A stretch of DNA of 64,000 nucleotides from Pseudomonas chlororaphis (GTDB lineage Bacteria; Pseudomonadota; Gammaproteobacteria; Pseudomonadales; Pseudomonadaceae), in NCBI GenBank assembly GCA_001023535.1, contig CP011020.1, positions 124,001 through 188,000 of the forward strand, read 5' to 3'. Of the stretch, positions 1 to 9,162 are shown piece after piece. A model generated the notes under the pieces. It saw only the letters and a program-made list of their open reading frames with translations. It was not told where the DNA came from and did no database searches. The translations under genes were made by a program, and so were the position numbers. Positions within the stretch are counted from its first letter, which is position 1. Every line of letters starts with the position of its first letter.

Positions 1-2
1 GT

Positions 3-53
3 CAGGCCAGCATCACCGCCCAGGTGCTGAGCCAGTCCGCGCCCGCCGCCTGA
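3..53 (+). CDS. C-terminal end of an upstream gene (partial)
   Basis: The frame that ends in TGA at 51-53 is open back to the window edge and encodes a 16-residue tail rich in Ala, Ser and Gln. The next gene begins directly after it, which fits the end of a co-directional gene. Too little is present to identify the product. Confidence 0.35.
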   Translation, partial: QASITAQVLSQSAPAA

Positions 54-109
54 GAATGTTGAATGACCGCTTCCCTGAACCTCATCGAGCCCCCAACCAA
101 GGTGACGCC

Positions 110-583
110 GTGAACGATGTAAACGTGCAAATCGTAGTCAAATCGCCGCCTTCCGAGATCTGGAAGATCTGGAGCGATTTCTCCCAAGCGCCGCTGTGGG
201 ACACCGACGTTCGCCACTGCGAACTCGAGGGTCCATTCCAGGCCGGGACGCACGGCAAATGTGTTCTCAAGAACGGGTTGAACATGCCCCTGAAACTGGA
301 GGCCGTGAGCCTGCACGAGAGCTACCGCAACACCGCGAAGCTGCTGTGGATCGACCTTGAGTTCGATCATCGGATGCGCAGGCTTTCATCCGAAGAGACC
401 CATGTCATCCATAGCGCGAGGATCTCCGGTCCATTGAGCTTTCTCTACCGGGGGCTGCTGCGCAAAGCACTGACGGCGGCGATGACCAAGGCGCTGGACA
501 ACCTCTGCTCCCTGGCTGAGCAGCGGACGAACACCTCCCGAAGCCCGGCCGAGAAAACCGCAGCGCACCTGCACCTTGTATGA
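110..583 (+). CDS. SRPBCC (START/polyketide-cyclase-like) family protein
   Basis: The protein begins with an NDVNVQIVVKSPPSEIWKIW segment, the first beta-strand and helix of an SRPBCC hydrophobic-ligand-binding fold, followed by a WDTDVRHCELEGPFQAGT stretch typical of the polyketide cyclase/dehydrase family. I prefer the GTG at 110 because AAGGTGA lies 5 nt upstream. An ATG at 56 in the same frame would add 18 residues with no fold similarity and begins right after the previous stop. About 157 residues from the GTG. There is no signal peptide, so it is likely cytoplasmic. The ligand and function are unknown. The C-terminal 20 residues are low-complexity and probably disordered. Confidence 0.75.
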   Translation: MNDVNVQIVVKSPPSEIWKIWSDFSQAPLWDTDVRHCELEGPFQAGTHGKCVLKNGLNMPLKLEAVSLHESYRNTAKLLWIDLEFDHRMRRLSSEETHVIHSARISGPLSFLYRGLLRKALTAAMTKALDNLCSLAEQRTNTSRSPAEKTAAHLHLV

Positions 584-588
584 GTACG

Positions 589-613
589 CCGGGGGCCGTG
601 CGCCGGTCCCCGG
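589..613 (+). terminator. Possible rho-independent terminator
   Basis: CCGGGG (589-594) pairs with CCCCGG (608-613) around a GC-rich loop, followed about 12 nt later by a short T run. The position after the SRPBCC stop and before the next promoter fits a terminator, but the T tract is not adjacent. Confidence 0.35.
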
Positions 614-658
614 ACACGCTTCGTTGATTTTTCAACCACAGAACACTTCGGATCGAGC

Positions 659-1357
659 ATGAACCTAAAGCAAACCACTCACTCTTTCGTCATGGGCATC
701 ATCGGCCTGGGCCTGATCGCCCCCGCGTCCAGTTTCGCTGACACGCTTGGCCCTTATGTCAGTGCCATGGGTGGCCTGAACTGGGTCGCCGACCAGGACC
801 TCAACCAGAACGACCTCGATTTCGTCGAGATGCAATACAACCAACCGCTGCATTCCGGCTACGCCACCGGGTTGGCGCTGGGCTGGGGCTTGCCGATCGG
901 GCTGCGACCCGAACTGGAACTGAGCTACCGCAAGAACACCCTGACCCAGTTCAATCACCGGGTCTATGAAGGCGGCGGCAGCATCGACGGCGAAGGGAAA
1001 GAGGAAGCCAGCAGCCTGATGGCCAACCTCTGGTACGACGTCTCGAACCTGCCAGCGCCGTTGAACCGGGTCACGCCTTACGTCGGCGGCGGCCTGGGCT
1101 ATGCGGTGTTGACCATCAGCGGCCTGGAAGCCGGTGGCGTCCAGTTCGGCAACAGCCACCGCGACACGGTCCCGGCCTACCAGCTCGGTGCCGGGGTCGG
1201 TTTCGAACTCGCCGAGCACTGGTCCATGTCCCTGGACTACCGCTACTTCAAGACGCGTGAAGCCCATTTCGGCGACATCCAGAACCTGCCCCAGGGTGAT
1301 GTGAAAACCGAGTACAAGGCCCAGTCCCTGATGCTCGGCCTGCGTTACTGGTTGTAA
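659..1357 (+). CDS. Outer-membrane beta-barrel protein
   Basis: 232 residues. The N-terminus is a clear Sec signal peptide (positive MNLK start, hydrophobic core, cleavage after SSFA near residue 27). The mature part shows alternating hydrophobic/polar strands, GGGLGY turns and repeated aromatic girdle residues. It ends in SLMLGLRYWL, a terminal aromatic beta-signal for BAM insertion. This is the small 8-strand OmpA/OmpW/opacity-like porin architecture. No periplasmic peptidoglycan-binding domain follows. It stands alone: the upstream hairpin and the downstream REP pair suggest a monocistronic unit. The function could be adhesion, permeability or envelope structure; the sequence does not decide. 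Confidence 0.8.
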   Translation: MNLKQTTHSFVMGIIGLGLIAPASSFADTLGPYVSAMGGLNWVADQDLNQNDLDFVEMQYNQPLHSGYATGLALGWGLPIGLRPELELSYRKNTLTQFNHRVYEGGGSIDGEGKEEASSLMANLWYDVSNLPAPLNRVTPYVGGGLGYAVLTISGLEAGGVQFGNSHRDTVPAYQLGAGVGFELAEHWSMSLDYRYFKTREAHFGDIQNLPQGDVKTEYKAQSLMLGLRYWL

Positions 1358-1381
1358 GCCGACACCGAACACCAAAGTCCC

Positions 1382-1475
1382 CTTGGTGGGCGTGAGCCTG
1401 CTCGCGAAGGCGTTGGTTCAGCTGGCTGGTTTGCTGGCTGATCGACCGCTTTCGCGAGCAGGTTTACTCCCACAG
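1382..1475. repeat. REP pair (BIME-like inverted repeat)
   Basis: CCTGCTCGCGAA at 1397-1408 is exactly inverted as TTCGCGAGCAGG at 1451-1462, with flanking GTGGG/CCCAC remnants. This matches the widespread Pseudomonas REP family seen again at 17257-17447. It fills most of the gap between the barrel gene and napE. Confidence 0.75.
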
Positions 1476-1604
1476 TTTTTTGGGCCAGGTATCGAAATTG
1501 CGGCCGGCTCCACAGCCTCTTGACCGCTGGTCGGATAATACCGACCCAATAAACCACACAAACATCATGGGCTAGTATCAATCCAGGTCGGCTGGAGATT
1601 GCCC

Positions 1605-1772
1605 ATGTCATTGGCTGAAGATCGCAAACCCGAACGCCGCAAGGAAACTCGGCTGTTCCTGTTCCTTGTTGTCTGTCTCTTTCCGTTGTTATCGGTCGCC
1701 ATCGTCGGCGGCTACGGGTTTCTCGTCTGGTTTTTCCAGATGCTCTACGGCCCGCCCGGTCCGCCTAACTGA
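1605..1772 (+). CDS. napE: Periplasmic nitrate reductase small membrane subunit NapE
   Basis: A 55-residue protein: charged N-terminus (RKPERRKETR) followed by one transmembrane helix (LFLFLVVCLFPLLSVAIVGG) and a short Pro/Gly tail. This matches NapE in size, topology and position as first gene of a nap operon. GGAG at 1594-1597 lies about 8 nt before the ATG. NapE is an integral membrane protein of unclear biochemical role. It is followed by napD after 35 nt. Confidence 0.85.
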   Translation: MSLAEDRKPERRKETRLFLFLVVCLFPLLSVAIVGGYGFLVWFFQMLYGPPGPPN

Positions 1773-1807
1773 CGGATGACTTTTGCTCAACGCGCTGGAG
1801 CCCGTTC

Positions 1808-2068
1808 ATGGACGAAGCCCTGCACATTGCCAGTCTTGTCGTACTCGCCCGGCCCTCGTTGTTCGAAGCGGTCAAGGCAAACCTGTGCTTGCTCGAAGGC
1901 CTGGAAATTCATCAGCAAAGTGCTGCCGGAAAACTGGTGGTAGTGCTGGAGGCCGTGGATGAAGACCAGATTCTGCAGCGCATTCAACAGATCAACTGCC
2001 TGCCAGGCGTTCTCAATGCCGCGCTGATCTATCACGAGCTCCTCGAACCCGAAGGTGACCCCGAATGA
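1808..2068 (+). CDS. napD: Nitrate reductase maturation chaperone NapD
   Basis: 86 residues with the ferredoxin-like NapD pattern: [20 protein letters not shown], then GKLVVVLEA and a C-terminal [18 protein letters not shown]. NapD is a cytoplasmic chaperone that binds the Tat signal of NapA and delays export until the Mo-bis-MGD and FeS cofactors are inserted. Its stop overlaps the napA start (ATGA), so the two are likely translationally coupled, in keeping with their partnership. Confidence 0.92.
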   Translation: MDEALHIASLVVLARPSLFEAVKANLCLLEGLEIHQQSAAGKLVVVLEAVDEDQILQRIQQINCLPGVLNAALIYHELLEPEGDPE

Positions 2069-4569
2069 GCCTCACCCGCCGAGCGTTCGTCAAGTCCCAG
2101 GCCGCCGCCATTGCCGCCGCCGCTGCCGGTCTTCCGATCATGACGTCGGCCAGCAACCTGGTGACCGAAGCCGACATGGTCACCCTGGACTGGAACAAGG
2201 CGCCCTGCCGGTTCTGCGGCACCGGTTGCAGCGTCATGGTCGCGACCCGGGACAACCGGGTGGTCGCCACCCACGGCGACATCAAGGCCGAGGTCAATCG
2301 CGGGCTGAACTGTGTGAAGGGCTATTTCCTGTCGAAAATCATGTATGGCTCCGACCGCCTGACCCAGCCGCTGCTGCGCATGAAGAACGGCCAGTACGAC
2401 AAACAAGGCGAATTCCAACCGATCAGTTGGGAGAAGGCCTTCGACATCATGGCGTTGAAATTCAAGCAGGCCCTGAAAGACAAAGGTCCCGGCTCGGTCG
2501 GCATGTTCGGTTCCGGGCAATGGACGGTATGGGAGGGCTACGCCGCCAACAAGCTGATGAAGGCAGGCTTGCGCTCCAACAACATCGACCCCAACGCTCG
2601 TCACTGCATGGCCTCGGCGGTGATGGGCTTCATGCGTACGTTTGGCGCGGACGAGCCGATGGGGTGCTACGACGACATCGAAGCCACCGACGCCTTCGTG
2701 CTCTGGGGCTCGAACATGGCCGAGATGCACCCGATACTCTGGAGTCGGGTCACCGACCGGCGCCTCAGCCAGCCGACCGTGAAAGTCGCGGTGCTGTCCA
2801 CCTTCGAGCACCGCAGCTTCGAACTCGCCGATATTCCCATGGTGTTCAAGCCGCAAACCGACCTGATGATCCTCAACTACATCGCCAACCACATCATCGA
2901 AAGCGGCGCCGTCAATCAGGACTTCATCAGCAAACACACCCGTTTCGCCAAGGGCGCGGATGACATCGGCTACGGCCTGCGGCCCGACGATCCAAGGGAG
3001 CAGAAAGCCGCCAACGCCACCAAGGCCAACACCTGGACGGACATCTCCTTCGAGCAGTACGCCGCCTTCGTCAAGCCCTACACGCTGGAGCGCACCGCCA
3101 GGGAAACCGGGGTTCCCGCCGAGCGCCTGAAAAGCCTTGCCGAGCTGTATGCCGACCCCAAGCGCAAGGTCGTATCGTTCTGGACCATGGGCTTCAACCA
3201 GCACACGCGCGGGGTGTGGGCCAACAACCTGATCTACAACATCCATTTGCTCACCGGCAAGATCAGCGAACCGGGCAACAGTCCCTTCTCGCTGACGGGC
3301 CAGCCATCGGCCTGCGGTACGGCACGGGAGGTGGGTACATTCTCCCATCGCTTGCCTGCCGACCTGGTGGTGACCAACCCCAAGCACCGCGCCACCGCCG
3401 AAAGAATCTGGAAGCTGCCCGCCGGCACCCTCCAGGAAAAGCCCGGTTTCCACGCGGTGGAACAAAGCCGCATGCTCAAGGACAGTGTGCTCAATGTCTG
3501 CTGGACCCAGGCCAGCAACAACATGCAGGCCGGGCCGAACATCATGCAGGAAGTGCTGCCGGGATGGCGCAACCCGGACAATTTCATGATCGTTTCCGAC
3601 GTCTACCCGACCGTTTCCGCCCAGGCCGCCGACCTGATCCTGCCCAGCGCCATGTGGGTGGAAAAGGAAGGTGCCTTCGGCAACGCCGAACGGCGCACCC
3701 AGTTCTGGCACCAGTTGGTAAGCGCGCCGGGCGATGCCCGCTCGGACCTGTGGCAACTGATGGAATTTTCCAAGCGCTTCACCACCGATGAAACCTGGCC
3801 CGCCGAACTACTGGCCCAGGCCCCCGAACTCAAGGGCAAGACCCTCTTCGAAGTGCTGTTCAGGAATGGCCAGGTCGACCAGTTTCCCGTCGAACAGATG
3901 GAGGCCGGCTACAAGAACGATGAAGCCAAGGCCTTTGGTTTCTACCCGCAGAAAGGGCTGTTCGAGGAGTACGCCCAGTTCGGTCGCGGCCACGGGCATG
4001 ACCTGGCGACCTTCGACCGCTACCACAGCGAACGTGGGCTGCGCTGGCCGGTGGTCGAGGGCAAGGAAACCCGCTGGCGCTACCGCGAAGGGCTCGACCC
4101 TTATGTGGAGAAAGGCAGTGGGGTGCAGTTCTACGGCTACCCGGACAAGAAAGCGATCATCTTCGCCCTGCCCTACGAGCCGCCCGCCGAAGCCCCGGAC
4201 GCCGACTACCCGTTCTGGCTGTCCACCGGCCGCGTCCTTGAACATTGGCACACCGGCAGCATGACCCAGCGTGTCGAAGAGCTGCACAAGGCCGTGCCGG
4301 ATGCATTGGTCTACATGCACCCCGACGACGCCAAGGCCCTGAAGGCGCGTCGCGGCAGCGAAGTGAAGCTGGTCAGCCGTCGCGGCGAGATCCGCGCCCG
4401 CATCGAAACCCGCGGTCGCAACAAACCGCCCCAGGGGTTGGTCTTCGTGCCGTTTTTCGATGCCAACAAGCTGATCAACAAAGTCACGCTCGATGCCACC
4501 GACCCGATCTCCAAGCAGACCGACTATAAAAAATGCGCGATACGCATCGAGTTGATCAGCGTGGCCTGA
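2065..4569 (+). CDS. napA: Periplasmic nitrate reductase catalytic subunit NapA
   Basis: 834 residues, full length. The N-terminus LTRRAFVK then an Ala-rich hydrophobic stretch is a twin-arginine signal. Cys48, Cys51, Cys55 and Cys83 (CRFCGTGC plus NCVKGY) are the [4Fe-4S] ligands, and Cys181 in [10 protein letters not shown] is the expected Mo ligand. The rest shows the molybdopterin-oxidoreductase and dinucleotide-binding domains. The enzyme reduces nitrate to nitrite in the periplasm using electrons from NapB/NapC. It starts inside the napD stop and is followed by napB after 11 nt. Confidence 0.97.
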   Translation: MSLTRRAFVKSQAAAIAAAAAGLPIMTSASNLVTEADMVTLDWNKAPCRFCGTGCSVMVATRDNRVVATHGDIKAEVNRGLNCVKGYFLSKIMYGSDRLTQPLLRMKNGQYDKQGEFQPISWEKAFDIMALKFKQALKDKGPGSVGMFGSGQWTVWEGYAANKLMKAGLRSNNIDPNARHCMASAVMGFMRTFGADEPMGCYDDIEATDAFVLWGSNMAEMHPILWSRVTDRRLSQPTVKVAVLSTFEHRSFELADIPMVFKPQTDLMILNYIANHIIESGAVNQDFISKHTRFAKGADDIGYGLRPDDPREQKAANATKANTWTDISFEQYAAFVKPYTLERTARETGVPAERLKSLAELYADPKRKVVSFWTMGFNQHTRGVWANNLIYNIHLLTGKISEPGNSPFSLTGQPSACGTAREVGTFSHRLPADLVVTNPKHRATAERIWKLPAGTLQEKPGFHAVEQSRMLKDSVLNVCWTQASNNMQAGPNIMQEVLPGWRNPDNFMIVSDVYPTVSAQAADLILPSAMWVEKEGAFGNAERRTQFWHQLVSAPGDARSDLWQLMEFSKRFTTDETWPAELLAQAPELKGKTLFEVLFRNGQVDQFPVEQMEAGYKNDEAKAFGFYPQKGLFEEYAQFGRGHGHDLATFDRYHSERGLRWPVVEGKETRWRYREGLDPYVEKGSGVQFYGYPDKKAIIFALPYEPPAEAPDADYPFWLSTGRVLEHWHTGSMTQRVEELHKAVPDALVYMHPDDAKALKARRGSEVKLVSRRGEIRARIETRGRNKPPQGLVFVPFFDANKLINKVTLDATDPISKQTDYKKCAIRIELISVA

Positions 4570-4580
4570 GGAGAACCGTC

Positions 4581-5069
4581 ATGCTTTTTCGCACCCTGCC
4601 GTTGCTCCTGCTCGCGATCATGGGGATCGCGATCGCCGCCGACGTCGATTACCCCTTGGACGCACCCGCGATGGACGGCCGCCGTCCCGGTGGCACCCTC
4701 TCCCAAAGCCTGCCGGCGCCTCCCATCGCCGAGGAAGAAAACAAAGACCTCAAGCGCGAACGCAATTACCCCGACCAACCGCCGACCATCCCCCACACCA
4801 TTCGCGGTTACCAGATCGACAAGAACGGCAACAAATGCCTGACCTGCCACAGCCGCGCCAACAGCGCACGGACCCAGGCAACCATGATCAGCATCACCCA
4901 CTACATGGACCGCGACGGCCAGGCCCTGGCGGCCGTTTCACCGCGCCGGTACTTCTGCAACCAGTGCCACGTGCCGCAGACCGATGCCAAGCCGCTGGTG
5001 GGCAACACGTTCGAGACCATCGACAAGATCCTGCAAGACGACGCCAACGCGGCCACCCGCAAGCCCTGA
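4581..5069 (+). CDS. napB: Diheme cytochrome c NapB
   Basis: 162 residues from the ATG at 4581, which is preceded by GAGGAGAA; a longer in-frame extension back into napA is not needed. It has a Sec signal (LPLLLLAIMGIAIAA, cleavage near residue 20) and two heme c motifs, CLTCH at 86-90 and CNQCH at 126-130, spaced as in NapB. It is the periplasmic electron-transfer subunit that passes electrons from NapC to NapA. Confidence 0.96.
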   Translation: MLFRTLPLLLLAIMGIAIAADVDYPLDAPAMDGRRPGGTLSQSLPAPPIAEEENKDLKRERNYPDQPPTIPHTIRGYQIDKNGNKCLTCHSRANSARTQATMISITHYMDRDGQALAAVSPRRYFCNQCHVPQTDAKPLVGNTFETIDKILQDDANAATRKP

Positions 5070-5078
5070 GGAGGCAAC

Positions 5079-5675
5079 ATGAAAGCACTGTTCGCCCTGC
5101 TCAAGGATTACTGGGGTGTCCTGCGTCGCCCCAGCCTGTACTACAGCCTGGGTTTCCTGACGCTGGGAGGGTTTGTCGCCGGGATCATCTTCTGGGGCGG
5201 TTTCAACACCGCGCTGGAGGCCACCAACACCGAGACGTTCTGCGTCTCCTGCCATGAAATGCGCGACAACGTCTTCGTCGAACTCAAGGACACGATCCAC
5301 TACACCAATCGCTCAGGCGTACGCGCCAGTTGCCCGGATTGCCACGTTCCCCACGAATGGACGCACAAGATCGCACGCAAGATGCAGGCGTCCAAAGAGG
5401 TCTGGGGCAAGCTCTTCGGCACCATCGACACCCGCGACAAATTCCTCGCCATGCGCCGCGAGCTGGCCGAACACGAATGGGACAGGCTCAAGGCCAACGA
5501 TTCACGTGAGTGCCGCAACTGCCACAACTTCGAATTCATGGATTTCACCCGCCAGGGCAAGCGAGCCGCCGCCATGCACTCGACGTCACTGGCCAATGGC
5601 GAAGCCACCTGCATCGACTGCCACAAAGGCATCGCCCACAAACTGCCGGACATGAGCGGCGTGAAAGGCTGGTAG
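5079..5675 (+). CDS. napC: Tetraheme quinol dehydrogenase NapC
   Basis: 198 residues of the NapC/NirT family. There is one N-terminal membrane anchor (about residues 22-42) and four CxxCH motifs: CVSCH 55-59, CPDCH 85-89, CRNCH 145-149 and CIDCH 178-182. It oxidises membrane quinol and feeds NapB/NapA. AGGAGG lies just upstream of the start, 9 nt after the napB stop. It is the last gene of a napEDABC operon; no napF, napG or napH is present. Confidence 0.96.
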   Translation: MKALFALLKDYWGVLRRPSLYYSLGFLTLGGFVAGIIFWGGFNTALEATNTETFCVSCHEMRDNVFVELKDTIHYTNRSGVRASCPDCHVPHEWTHKIARKMQASKEVWGKLFGTIDTRDKFLAMRRELAEHEWDRLKANDSRECRNCHNFEFMDFTRQGKRAAAMHSTSLANGEATCIDCHKGIAHKLPDMSGVKGW

Positions 5676-5766
5676 CGGCCCTCAAAGGTCTACAACCGAC
5701 CACCCAGTACCCTAGATCAAGGAATTCTGCGACGATAAGCGAAATAAAACGCCAAGGACCCTGGCT

Positions 5767-7425
5767 TTGCGACTCAATCCATGGCGACAAACGATGCATT
5801 TCCTTCCTTTCAACAGCCTCCGGGCGCGCTTCGCCATCGCAGTGGCCTCGGTTGTGCTGGTCCTCAGTTGCCTGTTCGGCGCCGCTATCGGCGAGTCCTC
5901 CATCTCCAGGCTCAAGGAGCACAACGGGCTGCAGTTGAGCGAGTACGCCTACTCGATGATCGATCGCCTGGACCGCGACATGAGCAGTCGCTCCAAGTCG
6001 CTCACGGTCCTGAGCCAGCTGCAAGCCCTGCGCGACCCGGCGAACACCGGCGAGGCCCGGTCGCTGCTCAACCACCTCAGCGACCAGTTTCCCAGCTACT
6101 CGTGGATCGGCCTGACCGACGCGCACGGCACGGTGGTGGCCTCCACCGACAAACTGCTGGAAGGCGCGGACATTTCGGCGCGCCCGGTCTTCCTCCAAGG
6201 CAAGGACACAACCTTCATCGGCGACGTCCACGACGCGGTCATGCTGGCCAAGCTGCTGCCCAACCCTTCCGGCGAAGCGATGAAGTTCGTCGACATCAGC
6301 ATGCCGGTCCGTGACAACGCCGGCCAGTTCATGGGCGTGCTGGCGACCCACCTGTCCTGGAAGTGGGCCGCCGAGGTTGGCCGATCCCTGTTCGAGCCGT
6401 TGCAGAAGCGCTTACCTGGCCTGGAGTTCCTGGTGGTCAGCAAGGACGGCACCGTGCTGCTGGGTCCCAAGGCGATGATCGGCAAGCCCCTGGGCATCCA
6501 GCTCGACGACGGCAGCGGACAAAACTGGTCGGTGGCGCGCTGGCAGGACGGCAACCTCTACCTGGCCGGTTTCGCCCAGAGCACCGGCGTTGACGACTAC
6601 CGTGGCCTGGGCTGGACGGTCATTACCCGACAGCCGGCCGACGCAGCCTTTGCCGAAGCGCATCAGTTGCGCGATGAGATCCTGATCTGGGGCATCGTGC
6701 TTTCGGTGGTATTCGCGTTGGTTGGCTGGTTCGTGGCAGGCATCATCACCGGGCCGGTGAACCAGATCGCCGATGCGGCCGCGCGCCTGTCCCAAGGCGC
6801 TGACGTGCGCATCCCGCTGCTCAAGGGCAGCCGTGAGGTCGAGACGTTGAGCCTCGCGATCCGCCACCTCGTCGACAGCCTGACCCGAAAAAGAAGCCAA
6901 CTGGCCGTGGCCGAAGGCATGGCCTACCGCGATACCGTCACCGGCTTGCCCAACCGGGCGGCGCTGGACAAATACGTCGAGGCAGTGGCCAGCGAAAGCG
7001 GCGAGCGGCCTGATTTCGGCGTGCTATGCCTGGACCTCGACGGGTTCAAGCCCGTCAACGATCGCTTCGGCCATGCCATGGGCGACGCGCTGCTGCAGGA
7101 AGTCGGCAATCGCCTCCTCACAACGGTGCGCGACGGCGACATCGCCGTGCGCCATGGCGGCGATGAGTTCGTCCTCCTGCTGCGCCTGCGCTCGGGAGAA
7201 ACCCTGACCAACATCCAGGGCGCCGCCCAGCGCATCGTTGCCAAACTGGCCGAACCGATGCTGCTGGCCGGAGAAACGCTCCAGATCGGCTGCAGCATCG
7301 GCGGCGCCCTATGGACCGGCGGCGCGTTCAGCGAAGCCCTGGCCCAGGCTGATGAAGCCCTTTATCGGGCCAAGCGTGCGGGCAAGTCCCAGGCGAAGTT
7401 TCATGAGGCGTTGGAGCTGCGCTGA
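5767..7425 (+). CDS. Membrane-anchored diguanylate cyclase with Cache-type sensor and HAMP
   Basis: 552 residues from a TTG with AAGGA 7 nt upstream; an ATG at 5794 (9 residues shorter) is the alternative. Architecture: TM1 near 20-45, a periplasmic dCache-like ligand domain (about 50-305, with SWIGLTDAHGTVVAST and GLGWTVITRQ motifs), TM2 near 312-335 (ending GWFVAGIITGPV), HAMP to about 385, then GGDEF. The active-site GGDEF is intact near residue 464 and the RDGD before it provides the RxxD inhibitory site, so cyclic-di-GMP synthesis with product feedback is expected. It follows napC by 91 nt, but co-regulation is not shown. Confidence 0.9.
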   Translation: MRLNPWRQTMHFLPFNSLRARFAIAVASVVLVLSCLFGAAIGESSISRLKEHNGLQLSEYAYSMIDRLDRDMSSRSKSLTVLSQLQALRDPANTGEARSLLNHLSDQFPSYSWIGLTDAHGTVVASTDKLLEGADISARPVFLQGKDTTFIGDVHDAVMLAKLLPNPSGEAMKFVDISMPVRDNAGQFMGVLATHLSWKWAAEVGRSLFEPLQKRLPGLEFLVVSKDGTVLLGPKAMIGKPLGIQLDDGSGQNWSVARWQDGNLYLAGFAQSTGVDDYRGLGWTVITRQPADAAFAEAHQLRDEILIWGIVLSVVFALVGWFVAGIITGPVNQIADAAARLSQGADVRIPLLKGSREVETLSLAIRHLVDSLTRKRSQLAVAEGMAYRDTVTGLPNRAALDKYVEAVASESGERPDFGVLCLDLDGFKPVNDRFGHAMGDALLQEVGNRLLTTVRDGDIAVRHGGDEFVLLLRLRSGETLTNIQGAAQRIVAKLAEPMLLAGETLQIGCSIGGALWTGGAFSEALAQADEALYRAKRAGKSQAKFHEALELR

Positions 7426-7480
7426 CGGGCCTCGAGGCTGAGCGGCTGTAACCAAGGCCTGCACGGCCGAGCAATGCCTG

Positions 7481-7606
7481 GTGGCGAGGGAGCTGGCTCC
7501 CGCTGGGACGCGAAGCGGCCCCTGTTGGACACGATTGATATCGCGAGGTGTCAGGGTAGATAGGAGGGCCGCTTCGCAGCCCAGCGGGAGCAAGCTCCCT
7601 CGCCAC
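7481..7606. repeat. Inverted REP-like repeat
   Basis: GTGGCGAGGGAGCTGGCTCC (7481-7500) followed by CGCTGGG is inverted at 7580-7606 (CCCAGCGGGAGCAAGCTCCCTCGCCAC). Inner arms with GCGAAGCGGCC / GGCCGCTTCGC extend the pairing. It is a second Pseudomonas intergenic repeat family and occupies most of the 246-bp gap between the cyclase and the DUF1810 gene. Confidence 0.75.
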
Positions 7607-7671
7607 GGTTTGTGTGTTCTTCAGGGATCCGCTTAACTGACCGGGATTAACTTGCCTGCGGGGGGCATCCC

Positions 7672-8100
7672 ATGACTGAATCACTGGAACGTTTCGTCCA
7701 GGCCCAAACCTCCACCTTTGAAACCGCCATGGCTGAGCTTGAGCGCGGGCGCAAGCAAAGCCACTGGATATGGTTCATCTTTCCCCAACTGCGCGGCCTG
7801 GGTCGCAGTGAAAACGCCGCCTACTATGGGCTGCGGGACATTGAAGAAGCGCGCGATTACCTGCGGCACCCCCTGCTGGGACCGCGTCTGGAACGGGCGA
7901 CTCGCACCGTGCTGGACTCGTCAGTGCCGGTCCAGCGACTGCTGGGGGAGCTCGATGCCATGAAGTTCGCGTCGTGCATGACGCTGTTCCGCGCCGCTGC
8001 CGAAGCGGGCTCCGTGTATGCGCGGGCGCTGGACAGCACGGTGAGTGTCGATGTGCGAACACTGGAGATGCTGCACAAGCAAGAAAAAAACGGCGTCTAA
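7672..8100 (+). CDS. DUF1810 family protein
   Basis: 142 residues with the family's hallmark pattern: ERFVQAQ near the start, ELERGRKQSHWIWFIFPQL, then YYGLRDIEEARDYLRHPLLG and a closing FASCMTLFRAAAE stretch. No signal peptide or membrane segment. The family has no established molecular function. The gene converges with the minus-strand operon that follows, with a 51-bp gap. Confidence 0.85.
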   Translation: MTESLERFVQAQTSTFETAMAELERGRKQSHWIWFIFPQLRGLGRSENAAYYGLRDIEEARDYLRHPLLGPRLERATRTVLDSSVPVQRLLGELDAMKFASCMTLFRAAAEAGSVYARALDSTVSVDVRTLEMLHKQEKNGV

Positions 8101-8151
8101 CGGCTGGGCATCGAAAGCACAAACCGACACCCAACCTCGGCCTTTTCGTCC

Positions 8152-9150
8152 TCAGGCCAACTGAAACCCATGGGCCAGCGGATCCTTGTCGTCGACGAAG
8201 ATCGTGTTATGGCCAATGATCTGCGCCCAGCCACTGATGCTCGGCCGGATGCCGGCGAAGGCGCCGACAGCGACGGCCGCTTCGACCTTCCCTTCGAATA
8301 CCGTGCCGATCAGGCTTTCGTTGCGGAACGTGTCACCGACCTTCAAGCGGCCCTTGCCGAACAGCTGGGCCATCCTGGCCGAAGTGCCGGTGCCGCCGGG
8401 CGAGCGGTCGATGGCTTTATCGCCGTAGAACACCGCGCAGCGACCATCGGCTGTGGCGTTGTGCGGCGCATCGCACCAGATGATGTGGTGGACGCCGCGG
8501 ATCCGGCTGTTCTCGGGGTGGACAGGGTCGCAGATGTCCGCCAGGGCATCGCGAAGTTTCTGGCTCAGGCCGACGATATCCGCGGCATTCAACCCGTCGA
8601 AGCCTGCCCAGTTCGCCTGGGGTTCGACCACCGCGTAGAAGTTGCCGCCATAGGCGATGTCCACCGTGAGCACGCCGACACCGGGGACCTCGACCGATAC
8701 ATCAGCGCTGTGCAGGTAACTGGCGACGTTGAACAACCGAATCGCATCGACCGTCTCGCCCTCCAGCGTATACGCCACATCGACCCGACCCGCCGGCGTT
8801 TCGATGGCCAGGGTGCCCGGTACGCGAGGAACGATCAGGCCCTCTTCGATGACCACCGTCGACAGCCCGAGGGTGCCGGCACCGCACATCGGCAGGCAGC
8901 CACTGACTTCGATGAACAGCGCGCCGAAGTCGCAATCGTCCCGCACCGAGGGATAAATGATGACGCCGGACATGATGTCGTGGCCCCGGGGCTCGAACAT
9001 CAACGCCGTGCGCACCCAATCGTGATCGCGGACAAATATCTCCCGGCGCTCGGCCATGGAAACGGCGGGCAACAGCGGCCCGCCTCCGGCCACCACGCGC
9101 ACGGGGTTGCCGCAGGCGTGGGAATCGATACAGAAAAAACTGCGTCTCAT
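8152..9150 (-). CDS. Proline racemase/hydroxyproline epimerase superfamily protein with altered active site
   Basis: 332 residues over the usual superfamily length, beginning IDSHACGNP (family norm IDSHTxGEP). The first catalytic Cys is kept (Cys89 in LPMCGAGT), although the following His of the common MCGHGT is Ala. At the second position, where epimerases have DRSPCGTGT and 3-hydroxyproline dehydratases have Thr, the sequence is DRSPGGTGT (Gly252). Without a second acid/base a classic two-base epimerisation is unlikely. It may be a lyase-like or isomerase variant, or inactive. AGGAGG precedes the start. It is the last gene of the operon with betaine-type ABC genes, a flavin oxidoreductase, an aldehyde dehydrogenase and a DapA-family lyase. 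Confidence 0.8.
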   Translation of the reverse strand: MRRSFFCIDSHACGNPVRVVAGGGPLLPAVSMAERREIFVRDHDWVRTALMFEPRGHDIMSGVIIYPSVRDDCDFGALFIEVSGCLPMCGAGTLGLSTVVIEEGLIVPRVPGTLAIETPAGRVDVAYTLEGETVDAIRLFNVASYLHSADVSVEVPGVGVLTVDIAYGGNFYAVVEPQANWAGFDGLNAADIVGLSQKLRDALADICDPVHPENSRIRGVHHIIWCDAPHNATADGRCAVFYGDKAIDRSPGGTGTSARMAQLFGKGRLKVGDTFRNESLIGTVFEGKVEAAVAVGAFAGIRPSISGWAQIIGHNTIFVDDKDPLAHGFQLA

Positions 9151-9162
9151 GCAGGGCTCCTC

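Noticed and set aside
1480..1604. ANR/FNR box for the nap operon
   Set aside because: No TTGAT-N4-ATCAA match was found; only an isolated ATCAA near 1577.
2032..3756. A 574-codon open frame on the minus strand opposite napA
   Set aside because: It lies antisense to a full-length NapA with intact cofactor motifs. High third-position GC keeps the opposite frame open. The translation is Gly/Val/His-rich without any domain.
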